Of a stretch of DNA of 64,000 nt, positions 11,236 through 24,397 are shown in pieces. The notes under the pieces are model-generated. The model was not told the DNA's origin, did no database searches, and saw only the letters and a program-made list of their open reading frames with translations. The position numbers and the translations under genes were made by a program. Each line of letters starts with the position of its first letter. The first letter of the stretch is position 1. Origin of the DNA: Atherix ibis (Eukaryota; Arthropoda; Insecta; Diptera; Athericidae); NCBI GenBank assembly GCA_958298945.1, contig OY282609.1:56516220-56580219 (forward strand), given 5' to 3'.

Positions 11236-12719
11236 ATATGCATTTTGCTCTGAAGAAGTATTTGACGCTTATTTCTTTGAAAATTATTAAGCAAAGATCG
11301 TTACCGTCTATTCTGAGCTTTTATAGAGTTCCGTGCATTGTGGTTGCTTCTACATATTATTATCAAATACTCTTTTAAGCAAAACATTCAGCTTATATTT
11401 AAAAATATTAAAAAACGTCTTAATTCTTTCAGACTACTATTAGCTTAAATCTATATCCAAATCACTTTACACTATTTCAGTTAAATTAGACTATTCGTAC
11501 AGAAGATTCGAAAAGGAGAATAAGATACTTACTATTAATATTTGCATATGCACATTTACTACACTATTCAATATTTATTCCCAGAACTGCAGTATTTTAC
11601 ACAAATATATTGATGGAGATCAATCTCGATAGGAGCTCGTTATTGGTTATAGTCAGAGTTCAAGTTAAGGTAATTCTGAAATAATAGTCTAAAGTTCTCT
11701 TGTGCACAGTTCTAGTATGGTTTTAGTTAGTTCGTGACTTATGGTTGGCTATTGAAACGATTTGAAATCGACTTAGTAACATCCTTATGGGTGCCCTCTA
11801 CTATACGTGGTAAGTCCTATCTATCAATAATCAGCACAAAGAGGAAGACCAAACAGAATTGCATGCAGAAATAAACATTCATTGCGATTCAAAACTATGC
11901 TTGCAGACGTTTGGAGTCATTCGTACGAAGTATGAACCACAAGTACAAAAAGAAATCAAACAGCAGCAACAACAACCAGAACACCCCTTTTTGCAGATCA
12001 AAATACGCCACAAACGGACAGAATATAGAAAAAAATTGCCATCCCTGTTTATTCCAACTTAAAGATGTCTGTCAATGATAGGGAATTTGCAGTGCAAGAA
12101 AACCGATGAATATGTAGAGAAATAAATTTATTCGACGTGATATTAAGGATGCTGTATTTTGATAATCTACTAACGATGCAAAGAAAAATCCAGCAATAAA
12201 AGAATTCAACGAAACAGTCCGAAATATTTATTTTCGCCTTCTATTCTCTCGTCTTTTCTTTATTATAAATAAAAACGTCTACCACGCTTTATATAATATC
12301 ATCAGCAAAATCTTAAATGCATTTCTTCATATTTTTTAAGAACTTCAAAATAATTGTATTGTATTATATACTCTTATAATAGCTATATGCATACAAGTAC
12401 ACAATAGATAAAGTTAGAATAGAGAAAGAATTATTTTAATCTTTGGTCTTTTGGCTAATATTTCGAAGACATATTCTGGTTTAGTTATTAATGTACAAGC
12501 TTCTGTAAAAGAATATTAAATCTTTAAGACTTTTGGAAAAATTATAGAAAAATTTAGTCTCACGAAGGGCACAAAACAAGAACAACAGTTAGAAAACTGT
12601 AGCTTCGAAATAGTTTAATCATGCTTCCCTCTGGGGTCAAGAATCGAAGCCTATTAGAACATGGAAGAAGAAATTCGCACACGGTAGCTAGCAGCCAAAA
12701 GAGCCTATTTAAGTCAATC
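11236..12719. other. AT-rich spacer, nothing recognised
   Basis: No gene or complete element is recognised. A 67-codon frame at 11,859-12,062 (Gln-rich) has no family resemblance and no regulatory context. Confidence 0.4.
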
Positions 12720-12721
12720 TA

Positions 12722-14017
12722 CGAGGGTCGTTCAATAAGTCCTTAGAAGAAGATGAAAAAAAACTGTTTTTTAAAAAACCAAAAATTTTTTTTTTCAACA
12801 TAATCTCCTTTTAACTCTATACACTTTTCCAACCGTTTTTCCAAAATTTTGATCCCGTCCAAAAAATAGGATTTCGGAAGTTCTGCAAAAAAACTCATCC
12901 ATTTGAGCAATGACGTCCTCGTTGGAAGTGAACCGTCGTCCGCCAAGCCATTTCTTCAGATTGGGCAAAAGAAAATAGTCACTCGGGGCCAAATCTGGTG
13001 AATAAGCGGGATGCTGCAACAATTCCATTCTCAATTCCACAATTTTGGCCATGGAAACAGCGCAGGTGTGCACACGCGCATTGTCCTGATGCAAGAGGAT
13101 TTTTTTATTCTTCAGATGGAGGCGTTTCTCTTTGATTTCCTCGCTCAACCGTTGCAATAACGACGCGTAATACGCTCCTGTTATTGTTTTTCCTTTTTCC
13201 AAGTAGTCGATAAAAATGATGCCCTGCGAATCCCAAAAGACCGTGACCATCACCTTGCCGGCCGATGGCACATTTTTTGCCTTCTTCGGAGACCATTCAC
13301 CCTTGAAAATCCACTGTGATGACTGTCTCTTCGTTTCTGGAGTGTAGTAGTGTATCCAGGTTTCGTCCACAGTGACATATCGACGAAGGAATTCGGCATG
13401 ATTGCGATGAAAGAGTGCCAACATAGCCTCAGAGTCCACTACACGATTGCGCTTATTCTCCTCTGAGAGCAAACGCGGCACCCATCTTGCTGTTGGTCTG
13501 TTTCACAGACAATTTTTCATGCAAAATTGAAGCGACTGTACCTTGTGATATGCCCGTGGCCTCAACTAATTCGCGCACTTTAATTCGCCGATCGTTCAAA
13601 ATCAGATCGTGGATTTTGTCGATGATTTCAGGAGTAGACACCTCAACTGGGCGTCCCGAACGATGTTCATCTTTTGTGGATGAACGGCCACGTTTAAATT
13701 CATTCACCCAATTGTAAACCGTCGCAAACACAGGTGCAGATGTGCCATGAACTGCATCCAACTCGGCTTTGATTTCTTTCGGGTTTAAGCCTTTCAAATG
13801 GAGATGTTTGATGACAACCCTAAACTCGCTTTTTTCCATTGTTATGCACAAATAAATGTCGTTAACTTTAATCGACGATAGAAATTGACCTACGCTATGG
13901 ATCGAGCTGAAATTTTGACAGCTTTCCTGTCGATAATGCTACTTACAAAAAAAAATCTTTACCGACACTACGAGCGCAATTTCTTGGTTTTTCTAAGGAT
14001 TTATTGAACGACTCTCG
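12722..14017 (-). mobile_element. family A mariner, copy A1
   Basis: The ends are CGAGGGTCGTTCAATAAG on the left and its complement (one mismatch) on the right, with TA at 12,720-12,721 and 14,018-14,019. It is a full-length copy of about 1.3 kb. Confidence 0.93.
12795..13839 (-). pseudogene. family A mariner transposase, frameshifted
   Basis: The frame starts at MEKSEF (13,839). The N-terminal 120 or so residues hold the two helix-turn-helix units. At about 13,490-13,505 the usual VKKISARW stretch is replaced by unrelated bases that change the frame, so the N-terminal frame ends in EKLSVKQTNSKMG and stops at 13,453. The second half is open in another frame and retains VDETW, HQDNARVH and APSDYF. 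The C-terminus extends past the usual VEK end into the polyA-rich tail. A single small event inactivated this copy. Confidence 0.9.
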
Positions 14018-14229
14018 TAAATTATTTCGATTGAAAATGTTTGCCATGATATCGAAGCTACTGCTCTAAAGGATATTAGTCTTGCCAGTCACCGTGTATC
14101 CTTCATAAACTTGGGTCCTCAGCAAAAGCCATTGCAAGTATTTACCGCGTTTTAAAAAAGGATCCTTCGAATAATCTTAAGATCCTTACATAAAGATAGA
14201 AGATTTCGCTTCCTATTTAACAACGAAAT

Positions 14230-14490
14230 TATGAAGTTTCCACAATCGCCCTGTAGTGGCAAAAATTAGGCTCAATAGGCTGCGGTGGGATGGACACTTA
14301 ATGTTTATTAATACCAAAAGCCTACAGAGGGATCGTTTATGATCCCAAAAGGATGACACAGACATTTGCCTTTGATAGAGTCGGATAAAGATATGCTTAT
14401 ATTATCGGATTAAAAGACGCGACGCAAAACCGGGCTTTCTGGTCTTCTGGCCAGCCAATATCGGACTCCCACTAGTCGCGCCATTGATGA
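14230..14490 (+). pseudogene. LINE ORF2 C-terminal scrap (weak)
   Basis: The plus frame from about 14,255 reads VAKIRLNRLRWDGHLM, resembling the RLRWAGHVMRM motif near the end of some non-LTR retrotransposon polyproteins. Further on, near 14,415, the frame reads LKDATQNRAFW, also typical of that tail. Stops intervene. The family cannot be assigned. Confidence 0.4.
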
Positions 14491-16689
14491 GGATGCAATT
14501 GGATTAATTCCAAATAGTAAATTGTTTATTTGATCTTAGTCCTTATTGGAGACAAACCTGCACTGAGATGCAATATTTACGTGAAGTATTATAGAAGAAG
14601 AAATTTGTGTGAGGATTCTTTATAGAATATGGCCAAAAAATGCGTAATCACCAAAAAATACACTATAGAATCCTTGTTTAATAGCCAAATGCTTCCAACT
14701 TCAGAGCGAATTAATCGGAATAGACTCTGTGACTAACAAAGGTGAGTACAGAATAAATTATTATCGATTTTTATTGTTCACCCCAATTAAAAAAATGATT
14801 TAATCTTCAATATGTAATTGAAAACCAGAATTTTCAAATTACAATAAATCACATCTGAGTTTCGCTTTAAAGGTGCTACACAATTATCCAAATTAAGAGA
14901 AGTTCTTATTTTTCAATAACTCATCCAATGTTTAAATATTTTGGAATGCGTAATTATTTTGTATTTGGGAAAATTATTTTGAGAAGGAAAATCATACAGG
15001 ATAAATTTAAAGTGCCCAAGAACCTTGTATCTAACGTTTTCTACAATTATAATTTTTTTTTAAATATATTTTTTATGTTACTATTATTTTATTTCAGAAG
15101 CCCTACAACAAGCTTACTTATCTATAATTCATATAAACGATAGGATAATCAAAATTAGTCCATGTATGAGTATTTGTAATTCAATATGCGAAAGTACATC
15201 ATTTTATTTTGATTTCCATATAAAAGTTAGGGTTTTCTCAATAAAATTAATGAAAAAAATAATGATAAAAGATGGTAAATTGGATAACTAAAAAAAAAAA
15301 GAATGAAAAAAAGAGAACTTTTGACACTCATCACAATTCTTCTTTGATTCGTTTTGGTCAGAAGGGAATAAAAGTAAATTAAGCATAAAATCAAAATCCA
15401 GGGCCCATTGATGATGGTATAGAAATAATAAGAGAAGATTGAAAAGACGCAAGAAGACGAAATCCAATAACTTAACAGAAAAGGTGATGGAAAGGTAATG
15501 CTAAGAAGAATACAAAATATTCTTTTGGTCTTCAGGTAACTTGAGGCATTTATACACCAATCGAAGCCTATATATTAATAGATTTAGCTATAGTCCATAC
15601 ACGTATATATGGATTGGTATACCTGTTCTTATGGTCATAGTCGTGGACGTCAATATAAAAACTGAGTCCAAAAAAGGAGCAGCAGAAGATCGCGACTTTC
15701 TGACGCCTCTTGCCAGTCGCGGTACGAATTGGTTTCGTAGCTTCTTTGCTTTATTTCATTTTTGGTGCCAGTAATACATTCTGTACCCGGTTAGACACAC
15801 TTTAAGCACCAATCTGATCTTTTTAACAACGCACATCGATGCTATTATGATTTAGTTTTGGAAATTATAATGGTACCTCCTCATTGTCTGCCAATAAGAT
15901 TACAACCAGTACAGTGCAGGTCTCTTCATCATAATTGAACAGATACACACTTTTCCCATAGTAATAGATCAAATTTTTTTTTTAAATAAAATTTTCATAA
16001 AAATATTTTATACCGCATAAAAAAATTAATATTTATACGATTATATCTTCTAGAATTTTTTAAATTTCTACTAGGCTTAGAGAGAGAAAAAGGCTGCTTC
16101 CTTCAAATTCGAGCTTTTTAAATTCAATAATATGTTTTAATAAGATTTTCTGGCTAATTTAACGGTACTTCTTAGAATTCAGATTGGACATCTGTCCGCA
16201 CTTGCTCATCGGTAACCACCCCCATCCTTCATGTCATTCTAATGGTATTCACCTTAGTATCTCTCATATAATGAATGCCTACTTAATCTAGAATTTCTTT
16301 TTAAATAGAACTCATTCTATTGTATAGCCAACACCTCCCTCCCTTGCCGAATCCCAAATTTTCTAAAAAAATTCAATAGGCTCCATAAAATTTAACTTCT
16401 GATTGCTCCCATGTTACGTTTGACTAACTTCATTAGGTAAGCCGACAATGCCAACTCACACGTCGCTAAACGGCCTCATGGTCGTGGTACTATAAAGTCG
16501 GTTATGGCACATGGTTTAGGAACCTTAATTTTCTAAACAATAGCTTAAGAGAACTAAGCTATATGAATGCCGGTATGCCCAATTGATAGAATATATTGGA
16601 TGGTGTGAACACGTCAATTTCAAGTAATATTTGGAAACAGGATATCCTTAGCCGTATTTGGACTGTCCATGTATATACGTTTCACAAGG
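14491..16689. other. AT-rich spacer, nothing recognised
   Basis: Several 60-80 codon frames occur but none has recognisable motifs. A hydrophobic, Phe/Leu-rich frame at 14,928-15,143 is typical of AT-rich noise. Confidence 0.4.
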
Positions 16690-17005
16690 GAATCACCACA
16701 CACTGACAGTCGAGAAAAACATACTTATATACAATACAGTACTAAACCCTATATAATCATCCGAAATAGAACTTTGAGGGTCAACTAGCCGTTCGAATCC
16801 AATCCCTTTAATCAAAAACCCTCCGAACAACCGTTATTTGCGTAATAGTGTGATCGATCCATCGCTACTTCAATGTTCCTTTAGTTCGTTCGTGAATCGT
16901 CTCTTGCTCGTTATAAAAAATTCCAAAAATGGAATGTCATTTTTCCAACGAACACAAGTCTATAAAATAATGTATTTCTTTTTCCCAAACAATAATCCTT
17001 CAATA
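16690..17005 (+). pseudogene. decayed jockey-like RT fragment, interrupted by mariner
   Basis: DNA similarity to 4,640-4,880 of the LINE is visible by eye: CTTATATACAATACAGTACT, then the TCGAATCCAATCCCTTTAAT block, then CTCGTTATAAAAAATTCC. Stops and indels are frequent. The fragment ends at the TA where the foldback mariner begins, so the mariner inserted into or beside this LINE. Confidence 0.6.
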
Positions 17006-17007
17006 TA

Positions 17008-17933
17008 CGAGGTCTGTTCAAAAAATTTTGCTAATTTTGAATTTCCGCGGGTTATGTATTTTCGATTTTCGATTTTTTGTGGCGTTATGTTGGTACTCAT
17101 GTCTCTCACTTATGCCGACAAGTTCGGCTATTTGAATGTACAGTTAAATTTTGACAGCTGCTTTGCTTGCACGTGTTTTGGCTTGTCTTCGACTTTTGCC
17201 CATTTTCGACCAAAAACAGCATCGCATTAACATTGCTAAGGAGCTGTTGGACTCTGTCCGCGACAACCAACATTTACTCCAGATGGTCATAACTGGTGAC
17301 GAATCATGGGTTTATGGTTATGACGTAGAAACCAAAGCTCAATCATCCCAATAGAAACTGCCGCACGAGCCAAGACCGTAAAAAGCGCGCCAAGTTCGGT
17401 CGAATGTGAAGCTTTTGCTTACAGTTTTTTTTCGATTACAGGAGCGTGGTGCATCATGAGTTCTTGCCACAGGGTAGAACGGTCAATAAGGAATATTGCC
17501 TGCAAGTTATGCGCATGTTGCGCGAAGTAATCCGTCAGAAACTCCCAGATTTGTGGAAGAACAAAAATTGGCTTTTGCACCATGATAACGCCCCTGCTCA
17601 CGCATGGTTGGTTGTGCCCGAATTTTTGGCCAAAAACAACACACTAATAATGCCGCAGCCACCGTATTCCCCAAATCTGGCCCCCTGTGACTTTTTCTTG
17701 TTCCCGAAACAGATTTTTTGATCCATTTTTTGGAATGGGCAAAAATCGAAGACGAGCCAAAACACGTGCAAGCAAAGCAGCTGTCAAAAATTAACCGAAC
17801 ATTCGAAATCGCCGAACTTGTCGGCATAAGTGAGAGACATGAGTACCAACATAACGCCACAAAAAAAATCAAGAATCGAATATACGTTACCCGCGGAAAT
17901 TCAAAACTCGCAATACTTTTTAAACAGACCTCG
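17008..17933 (+). mobile_element. family B mariner, copy 2: foldback form with ~197-bp inverted ends
   Basis: TA flanks both ends (17,006-17,007 and 17,934-17,935). The left arm, 17,008-17,203, is the usual 5' end of family B. The right arm, 17,735-17,933, is an inverted copy of that same 5' end instead of the normal 3' end; both arms carry the landmark TTTGTGGCGTTATGTTGGTA or its complement. The transposase remnant between them has TGDESW, HHDNAPAH and APCDFFLF, so all three Asp positions are kept. It has a stop after AQSSQ, then ends within six codons after FLFPK where the inverted arm replaces the C-terminus. Confidence 0.88.
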
Positions 17934-17935
17934 TA

Positions 17936-19425
17936 TATTATAAAGATTAATACCTCAGTTAGTTTTTTAATTGTTTGTTGGAAAATTCAAAAATTTGAAT
18001 TTTCCAACCAGACATATTTATTTTTATAATAATTATAATAAAAATTTTATTTAAAAACATGTAAATTTATTATGCTTTTTGTTGACTATTTGCTATTGAT
18101 TTGTATGCATAGGCATTGTGTTATGGAGACTATGCCGTCTATTTTCCTCGCCTATAGTTGGATAGGCGAGGAAACTAGACGGCAAAACAAGTATAAATGA
18201 TACTTTTATGACGGTTCATTACTGTAATACCTGAGATAATGTAGACATTTTAATACCTTTTATGATCTGTAAATTTCTTAGGCGTTTCAAAAAAAAAAAA
18301 AAAAACATAAACGGATACTACTATTAGGGATCAATTGTAAACACTACAGTCTCCGAATCCGATAGAAATTAATCCTAATTGTATGCTATTGATAACATTA
18401 AAACGTATTTCATATTAATATGGAAAAAAAGAAAAGAAAAAGGAAAAAGGACGAATTCAGGATCGACAATATAATTAAATATTGGTGCCAAAAAATCCGT
18501 TTTAAATCCTATCGATTAGAACAATATGGTTATAATCTGGAATTATGGGCTCTAAACTATTGTTTATTAACTGTATAAGTGTAGACAGATTTTAGACGAC
18601 GTTTTATATAAAATTTCTTAGTTATTAATTATGGCAATATTATGAAAAGGAATTTTATTTAATCAAAATTCTTTTTCTCACTTGAGCGTTAATCATTTGT
18701 TAACGTAGACATTTGACAATTGTACACAAGATAATCCCACGAATGATGCGCACTTCACTTAACTATCGTATGTGGTAAATTCATTCAATCGCATTCATGC
18801 AATTCACTCAAACGATCTGTTCGAAATACATCTTTTCACACTTCTGGAAATGGACCAGTTCATTCTTTTAAATATGCTGTGCGGTTTCTTTTTGTTAAGG
18901 TTTTATATCTGTCAAATCTCTAACACCTTGCGTTTTGTGTACACATCAACGATGCCCTATTAAACTGTTTTCTCAGTATCGGTATGTCTACTAACACATT
19001 TGATAATAGACGGCGGTATCCTTTGATAGATTTTTTTACACCTTGTTTGAAATTTATGTGGTTTTAGTATTTTTTCCTGTTTCTTACAGTTATTGTTTTG
19101 CACATTTCTACTTGAAAATTTTCTCGTCCATTTTAGAGAATCTTAACAATCAATGCAAGAATATCGGATAAAATTGTGGACTATTTAAATGCAAAAATAT
19201 AAAAACAATTCGTCTATGCAATCCATATTTTTTTCAGTAATTCTTACAATTGTATAATTACTTATTATTCAATAAATCAAGTAAAATTATATTTTTGTTG
19301 TTAAAATAATGCAATTTGTTTGGAAATGTTTCTTCTTTTTATCCATGTTTGGCAAAATGTATCGTTTCTATTCCTCTTTTAATATGCCTACTTTTATTAA
19401 CGAGTTTTAGTAATTTAGAATATGG
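17936..19425. other. AT-rich spacer containing one hairpin
   Basis: Apart from the hairpin listed separately, no gene or element is recognised. Confidence 0.4.
18133..18184. repeat. 23-bp inverted repeat with 6-nt loop
   Basis: The left arm 18,133-18,155 and right arm 18,162-18,184 pair with a single mismatch around a 6-base loop (AGTTGG). The arms are GC-richer than the surrounding sequence. The function is unknown. It is short for a typical animal pre-miRNA (arms of about 30 bp or more) and no TA or other target duplication is obvious. Confidence 0.85.
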
Positions 19426-19427
19426 TA

Positions 19428-20717
19428 CGAGGGTCGTTCAATAAGTCTTTAGAAAATCCGAGAAATTGCGCTCGTAGTGTCATTATCGACAGGAAAGCTG
19501 TAAGTAGCATTGTCGACAGGAAAGCTGTCAAAATTTCAGCTCGATCCATAGCGTAGATCAATTTCTATCGTCGATTAAAGTTAACGACATTTATTTGTGC
19601 ATAACAATGGAAAAAAGCGAGTTTAGGGCTATCATCAAACATCTCCATTTGAAAGGCTTAAGCCCAAAAGAAATCAAAGCCGAGTTGGATGCAGTTCATG
19701 GCACATCTGCACCTGTGTTTGCGATGGTTTACAATTGGGTGAATAAATTTAAACGTGGCCGTTCATCCACAAAAGATGAACATCGTTCAGGACGCCCAGT
19801 TGAGGTGTCTACTCCTGAAATTATCGACAAAATCCACGATCTGATTTTGAACGATCGGCGAATTAAAGTGCGCGAATTAGTTGAGGCCACGGGCATATCA
19901 CAAGGTACAGTCGCTTCAATTTTGCATGAAAAATTGTCTGTGAAAAAAATTTCGGCAAGATGGGTGCCGCGTTTGCTCTCAGAGGAGAATAAGCGCAATC
20001 GTGTAGTGGACTCTGAGGCTATGTTGGCACTCTTTCATCGCAATCCTGCCGAATAACTTCGTCGATATGTCACTGTGGACGAAACCTGGATACACTACTA
20101 CACTCCAGAAACGAAGAGACAGTCATCACAGTGGATTTTCAAGGGTGAACGGGCTCCGAAGAAGGCAAAAACTGTCCCATCGGCCGGCAAGGTGATGGTC
20201 ACGGTCTTTTAGGATTCGCAGGGCATCATTTTTATCGACTACATGGAAAAAGGAAAAACAATAACAGGAGCGTATTACGCGTCGTTATTGCAACGGTTGA
20301 GCGAGGAAATCAAAGAGAAACGCCCCCATCTGAAGAAAAAAAAAATCCTCTTGCATCAGGACAATGCGCGTGTGCACACCTGCGCTGTTTCCATGGCCAA
20401 AATTGTGGAATTGAGAATGGAATTGTTGCAGCATCCCGCTTATTCACCAGATTTGGCCCCCAGTGACTATTTTCTCTCCCCAATCTGAAGAAATGGCTTG
20501 GCGGACGACGGTTCACTTCCAACGAGGACGTCATTGCTCAAACGGATGAGTATTTTGCAGAAGTTCCGAAATCCTATTTTTTGGACGGGATAAAAATTTT
20601 GGAAAAACGGTTGGAAAAGTGTATTGAGCTAAAAGGATATTATGTTGAAAAATAAAATTTTTTTTTTTAAAAACAGCTTTTTCCATCTTTTTCTAAGGAC
20701 TTATTGAACGACCATGG
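19428..20717 (+). mobile_element. family A mariner, copy A2
   Basis: The left end is CGAGGGTCGTTCAATAAG. The right end is mutated in its last bases (ACCATGG for ACCCTCG). TA lies at 19,426-19,427 and 20,718-20,719. The 5' leader carries a local duplication of the CGACAGGAAAGCTGT motif (about 19,488-19,528). Confidence 0.92.
19607..20655 (+). pseudogene. family A mariner transposase, two stops and a frameshift
   Basis: The frame starts at MEKSEF. It is open through the helix-turn-helix half to NPAE, then TAA at 20,054-20,056 where other copies have Phe. A second stop (TAG for Trp) lies in the VFWDS motif near 20,209, and a base is lost in the FLFPNL motif near 20,476. The catalytic motifs VDETW, HQDNARVH and APSDYF are all still recognisable. 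The end is at the usual VEK stop. Confidence 0.9.
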
Positions 20718-20719
20718 TA

Positions 20720-22264
20720 CATACGAGAGTAGTTAGAAAGTAATGCTTTTAATCAAGTAATGATACATTAATCAAGGCCAAACCAAATTGGTAACACCTT
20801 ATTTTCACCAGAAACAGAAAGACAATTTTCTCATAGTTTAAAAGGTAATAACTATTTTCGAATTAATTTGTTTTTCTTTACAATCTTTAATGAGCTCTCT
20901 AAATGTGCAGAGAATAATTATAAACATTTGACGCCTTTATATTTAGATTTGGTGATAGTTTTATTGTATTGTAATTTAATAAGTATATGGGCACTTATAT
21001 ATGCGCATGAATAGTTATGTATATTGTACAATTAAACTGTTCATGTATATAGTTTTATCCCAGACCGTATCAAATGAATTTTGTGTTAAAAATTGTTTGA
21101 CGGCAAGTTGAATGTTTTTTGGTCTTTCTTTAATTTAACGCCTTTTCATTAAAAATCGTCTTCTTCATTTGCTGCGAAGAATAAATAAAAGTGAACATTT
21201 CGATCAGTTTAGTATTTTATAACAAATTTGAAATGGCTCAAAAGGTAGCGGCTGCATTGAATTGAATTCCCTTACACCAAAATGCGTTGAATTCTTCTTG
21301 TAGCAAAGCAGTACAATGGAGACGAAAGTAGCCGAAACTGGAATGTAACTTTTTATGAACACCTTTATTGCTCGGGTGTTAAGCGGATCTATAGTGGATA
21401 ATATCGCATATGACTGTAAGCATTTGTAAGACACTATGGAGGTAAAGTGGAAAAAATAATAACAAAAAAGAAAATTAAAAATGCTTCTATGAAACTAAAG
21501 CCAAAACATTGGACAAAGATGGAATTTGATTTAGGTTGGAATGGAGTAGCCCCATAGCAAGATGGCAAGATATTCTTTTAATGAAGTGCCCATTGTTATG
21601 TTTTGGGCTTCTTTTGGTCGGGCCGATTCTGATCAGATACAGTCCGGTTCGTGTGTTCTTGGTCCCCAATTGCTAGGTGACTAAAAAACTTGAACCTGAA
21701 TCTGAACCGACGAACGAACGGGGAAGTATAGTTACTCGTACGAGTATTAGACATGTGTCGATGTCACAGGTAAACAAAAACGAATTGAATTCGGATTACG
21801 CGTCACTTTGTCGCCTCTGTTTTACCTTTTACTCTTGCCCGGATTTATTTTGGAAGAAGATTATTTTAACCATTTGTTAGGGTTTTATTTTCATTCTTGT
21901 TTATTTTCTTTAATTTTTCTTCATCTCTCAAATTTATCTATGGATAACTTTGCATCATAAAATTTGGCCTTCAAACAAAAAAAGAAGATTTTTCGTCTTT
22001 AACCTGCGCACACAGATTAATGATCAACTAAAACATAATATGTATATGAGATAGTTCCATATGATCAAAAAGAAATCCTTTACTTATCTTTTTTTACCAC
22101 GTTTTATATTATATTCAGTGATATTCTAATTAAATGTCGGTTCGTCTTATCAAAGAAAAACCCAATAATAAAAATTTATATATGGTAGGTATTTATACTC
22201 TCACAGGAAAAAAAAACATAACTTTTTTTTCAAACAAAAAGGATTAATTGTATTAAAAATAAAA
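20720..22264. other. AT-rich spacer, nothing recognised
   Basis: Short chance frames only. GC content rises slightly near 21,230-21,430 and 21,600-21,750, but no family could be assigned. Confidence 0.4.
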
Positions 22265-22266
22265 TA

Positions 22267-23533
22267 CGAGAGTCGTTCAATAAATCCTTAGAAAAAGATG
22301 GAAAAAAACTGTTTTTTAAAAAAAATTTTATTTTTCAACATAATGTCCTTTTAGCTCTATACACTTTCCAACCGTTTTTCCAAAATTTTTATCCTGTCCG
22401 AAAAATAGGATTTCGGAAGTTCTGCAAAATACTCATCCGTTTGAGCAATGACGTCCTCGTTGGAAGTGAACCGTCGTCCGCCAAGCCATTTCTTCAGATT
22501 GGGGAAAAGAAAATAGTCACTCGGGGCCAAATCTGGTGAATAAGCGGGATGCTGCAACAATTCCATTCTCAATTTCACAATTTTGGCCATGGAAACAGCG
22601 CAGGTGTGCACACGCGCATTGTCCTGATGCAAGAGGATTTTTTTCTTCTTCAGATGGTTTCTCTTTGATTCCCTCGCTCAACCGTTGCAATAACGACGCG
22701 TAATACGCTCCGGTTATTGTTTTTCCTTTTTCCAAGTAGTCGATAAAAATGATGCCCTGCGAATCCCAAAAGACCGTGGCCATCACCTTGCCGGCCGATG
22801 GCACAGTTTTTGCCTTCTTCGGAGCCCGTTCACCCTTGAAAATCCACTGTGATGACTGTCTCTTCGTTTCTGGAGTATAGTAGTGTATCCAGGTTTCGTC
22901 CCTAGTGACATATCGACAGGAATTCGGCAGGATTGCGATGAAAGAGTGCCAACATAGCCTCAGAGTCCACTACACGATTGCGCTTATTCTCGTCTGAGAG
23001 CAAACGTGGCACCCATCTTGCCGAAATTTTTTTCACAGACAATTTGTCATGCAAAATTGAAGCGACTGTACCTTGTGATATGCCCGTGGCCTCAACTAAT
23101 TCGCGCACTTTAATTCGCCGATCGTTCAAAATCAGATCGTGGATTTTGTCGATGATTTCAGGAGTAGATACCTCAACTGGGCGTCCTGAACGATGTTCAT
23201 CTTTTGTGGATGAACGGCCACGTTTAAATTCATTCACCCAATTGTAAACCGTCGCAAATACAGGTGCAGATATGCCATGAACTGCATCCAACTCGGCTTT
23301 GATTTCTTTCGGGCTTAAGCCTTTCAAATGGAGATGTTTGATGATAGCCCTAAACTCGCTTTTTTCCATTGTTATGCACAAATAAATGTCGTTAACTTTA
23401 ATCGACGATGGAAATTGACCTACGCTATGAATCGAGCTGATCCTGTCGACAATGCTACTTACAAAAAAAAATCTTTACCGACACTACGAGCGCAATTTCT
23501 CGGATTTTCTAAGGACTTATTGAACGACCCTCG
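22267..23533 (-). mobile_element. family A mariner, copy A3
   Basis: The ends are CGAGAGTCGTTCAATAAA on the left (three mismatches to consensus) and the consensus complement on the right, with TA at 22,265-22,266 and 23,534-23,535. The leader has a short deletion near 23,440-23,460 relative to other copies. Confidence 0.92.
22328..23369 (-). pseudogene. family A mariner transposase, two deletions
   Basis: The frame is open from MEKSEF to NPAEFL, where two bases are missing just downstream of the NPAEF codons (about 22,918). The first Asp motif follows in another frame. A second small deletion (about 5 bp) in the IKEKRPHLK segment near 22,655 shifts the frame again before HQDNARVH. APSDYF and the C-terminus are then intact to the VEK-like end. 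Confidence 0.88.
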
Positions 23534-23535
23534 TA

Positions 23536-24130
23536 CACTGTTATTTACAATTTATATTTTTAGTTATTTTATAGATTGTTGGTAAAAATCAGCTATGGTT
23601 GGTTGTGCACTGTGTCTAATTTTGTATGAAAATATGTTGTTTTGATTCGGTTTAACACCAGGAAACTTTTTGTAACTGAATAATATTTAGCTTAAAAACT
23701 GTGTACATTCTTATCTTATACTAATGTTCTTTTTTATAGGTTAAATATGCAAATGAGATAATTTTCACCACTTACATAGAGTATGTATGCGAATAGTCAC
23801 TCCCTCATATATCTACATATATCCTCGTATGTTTTTTGGTTCTTTGTTATTTTCTTCGAATGCAAATATTTCTGCTCACACTTCTCTACGTATTCATAAT
23901 TTTCTATGAAATTGTTATTAAATTCAGATTTATTGTTGTCACATTTTGTCATGTTTTCAGCTAAAAAATTGATAAGGCAATCAGAATTGCATACTTTTGA
24001 ATATTATTCTCAATATATCATGCCATTCAGCTATGACAAAATACCGACTCCTAACATGTTAGCATATTATTTAGTCCGAAACGTGACCAAGTTAATTTTC
24101 TAAATTCTAATAAATATTCATACAAACAAG
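23536..24130. other. AT-rich spacer
   Basis: No gene recognised. It ends at the TA target of the Tc1-like element. Confidence 0.4.
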
Positions 24131-24397
24131 TACACTGCAGACCAAAAGTATGCAAACACTTTACAAGTGGAAATTTAATTAAAACTTGATCACATTTCGG
24201 AACTTAAAATGAACAAATTTTGATCTTAAATACGTAAAAAACTTTCTTTCCATTTAATAACATCTTATACGATTCTAGGCATTCGGTCGATAAGTTTTTT
24301 TTTTTATTGTATCCTTCGAAATGCTAGCATTACTATAGAACTCTTCTTTGGAGGATGGACAGTGCGACGCATTTTTCTGCCTAGGTCATCCCATATA

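Noticed and set aside
17507..17872. A minus-strand 121-codon frame across the foldback element
   Set aside because: It is a shadow of the plus-strand transposase and the inverted arm; it has no independent motif.
22978..23247. An 89-codon frame antisense to the mariner transposases, repeated almost identically in every family A copy
   Set aside because: It is the reverse reading of the helix-turn-helix coding region; its recurrence simply follows the mariner copies.
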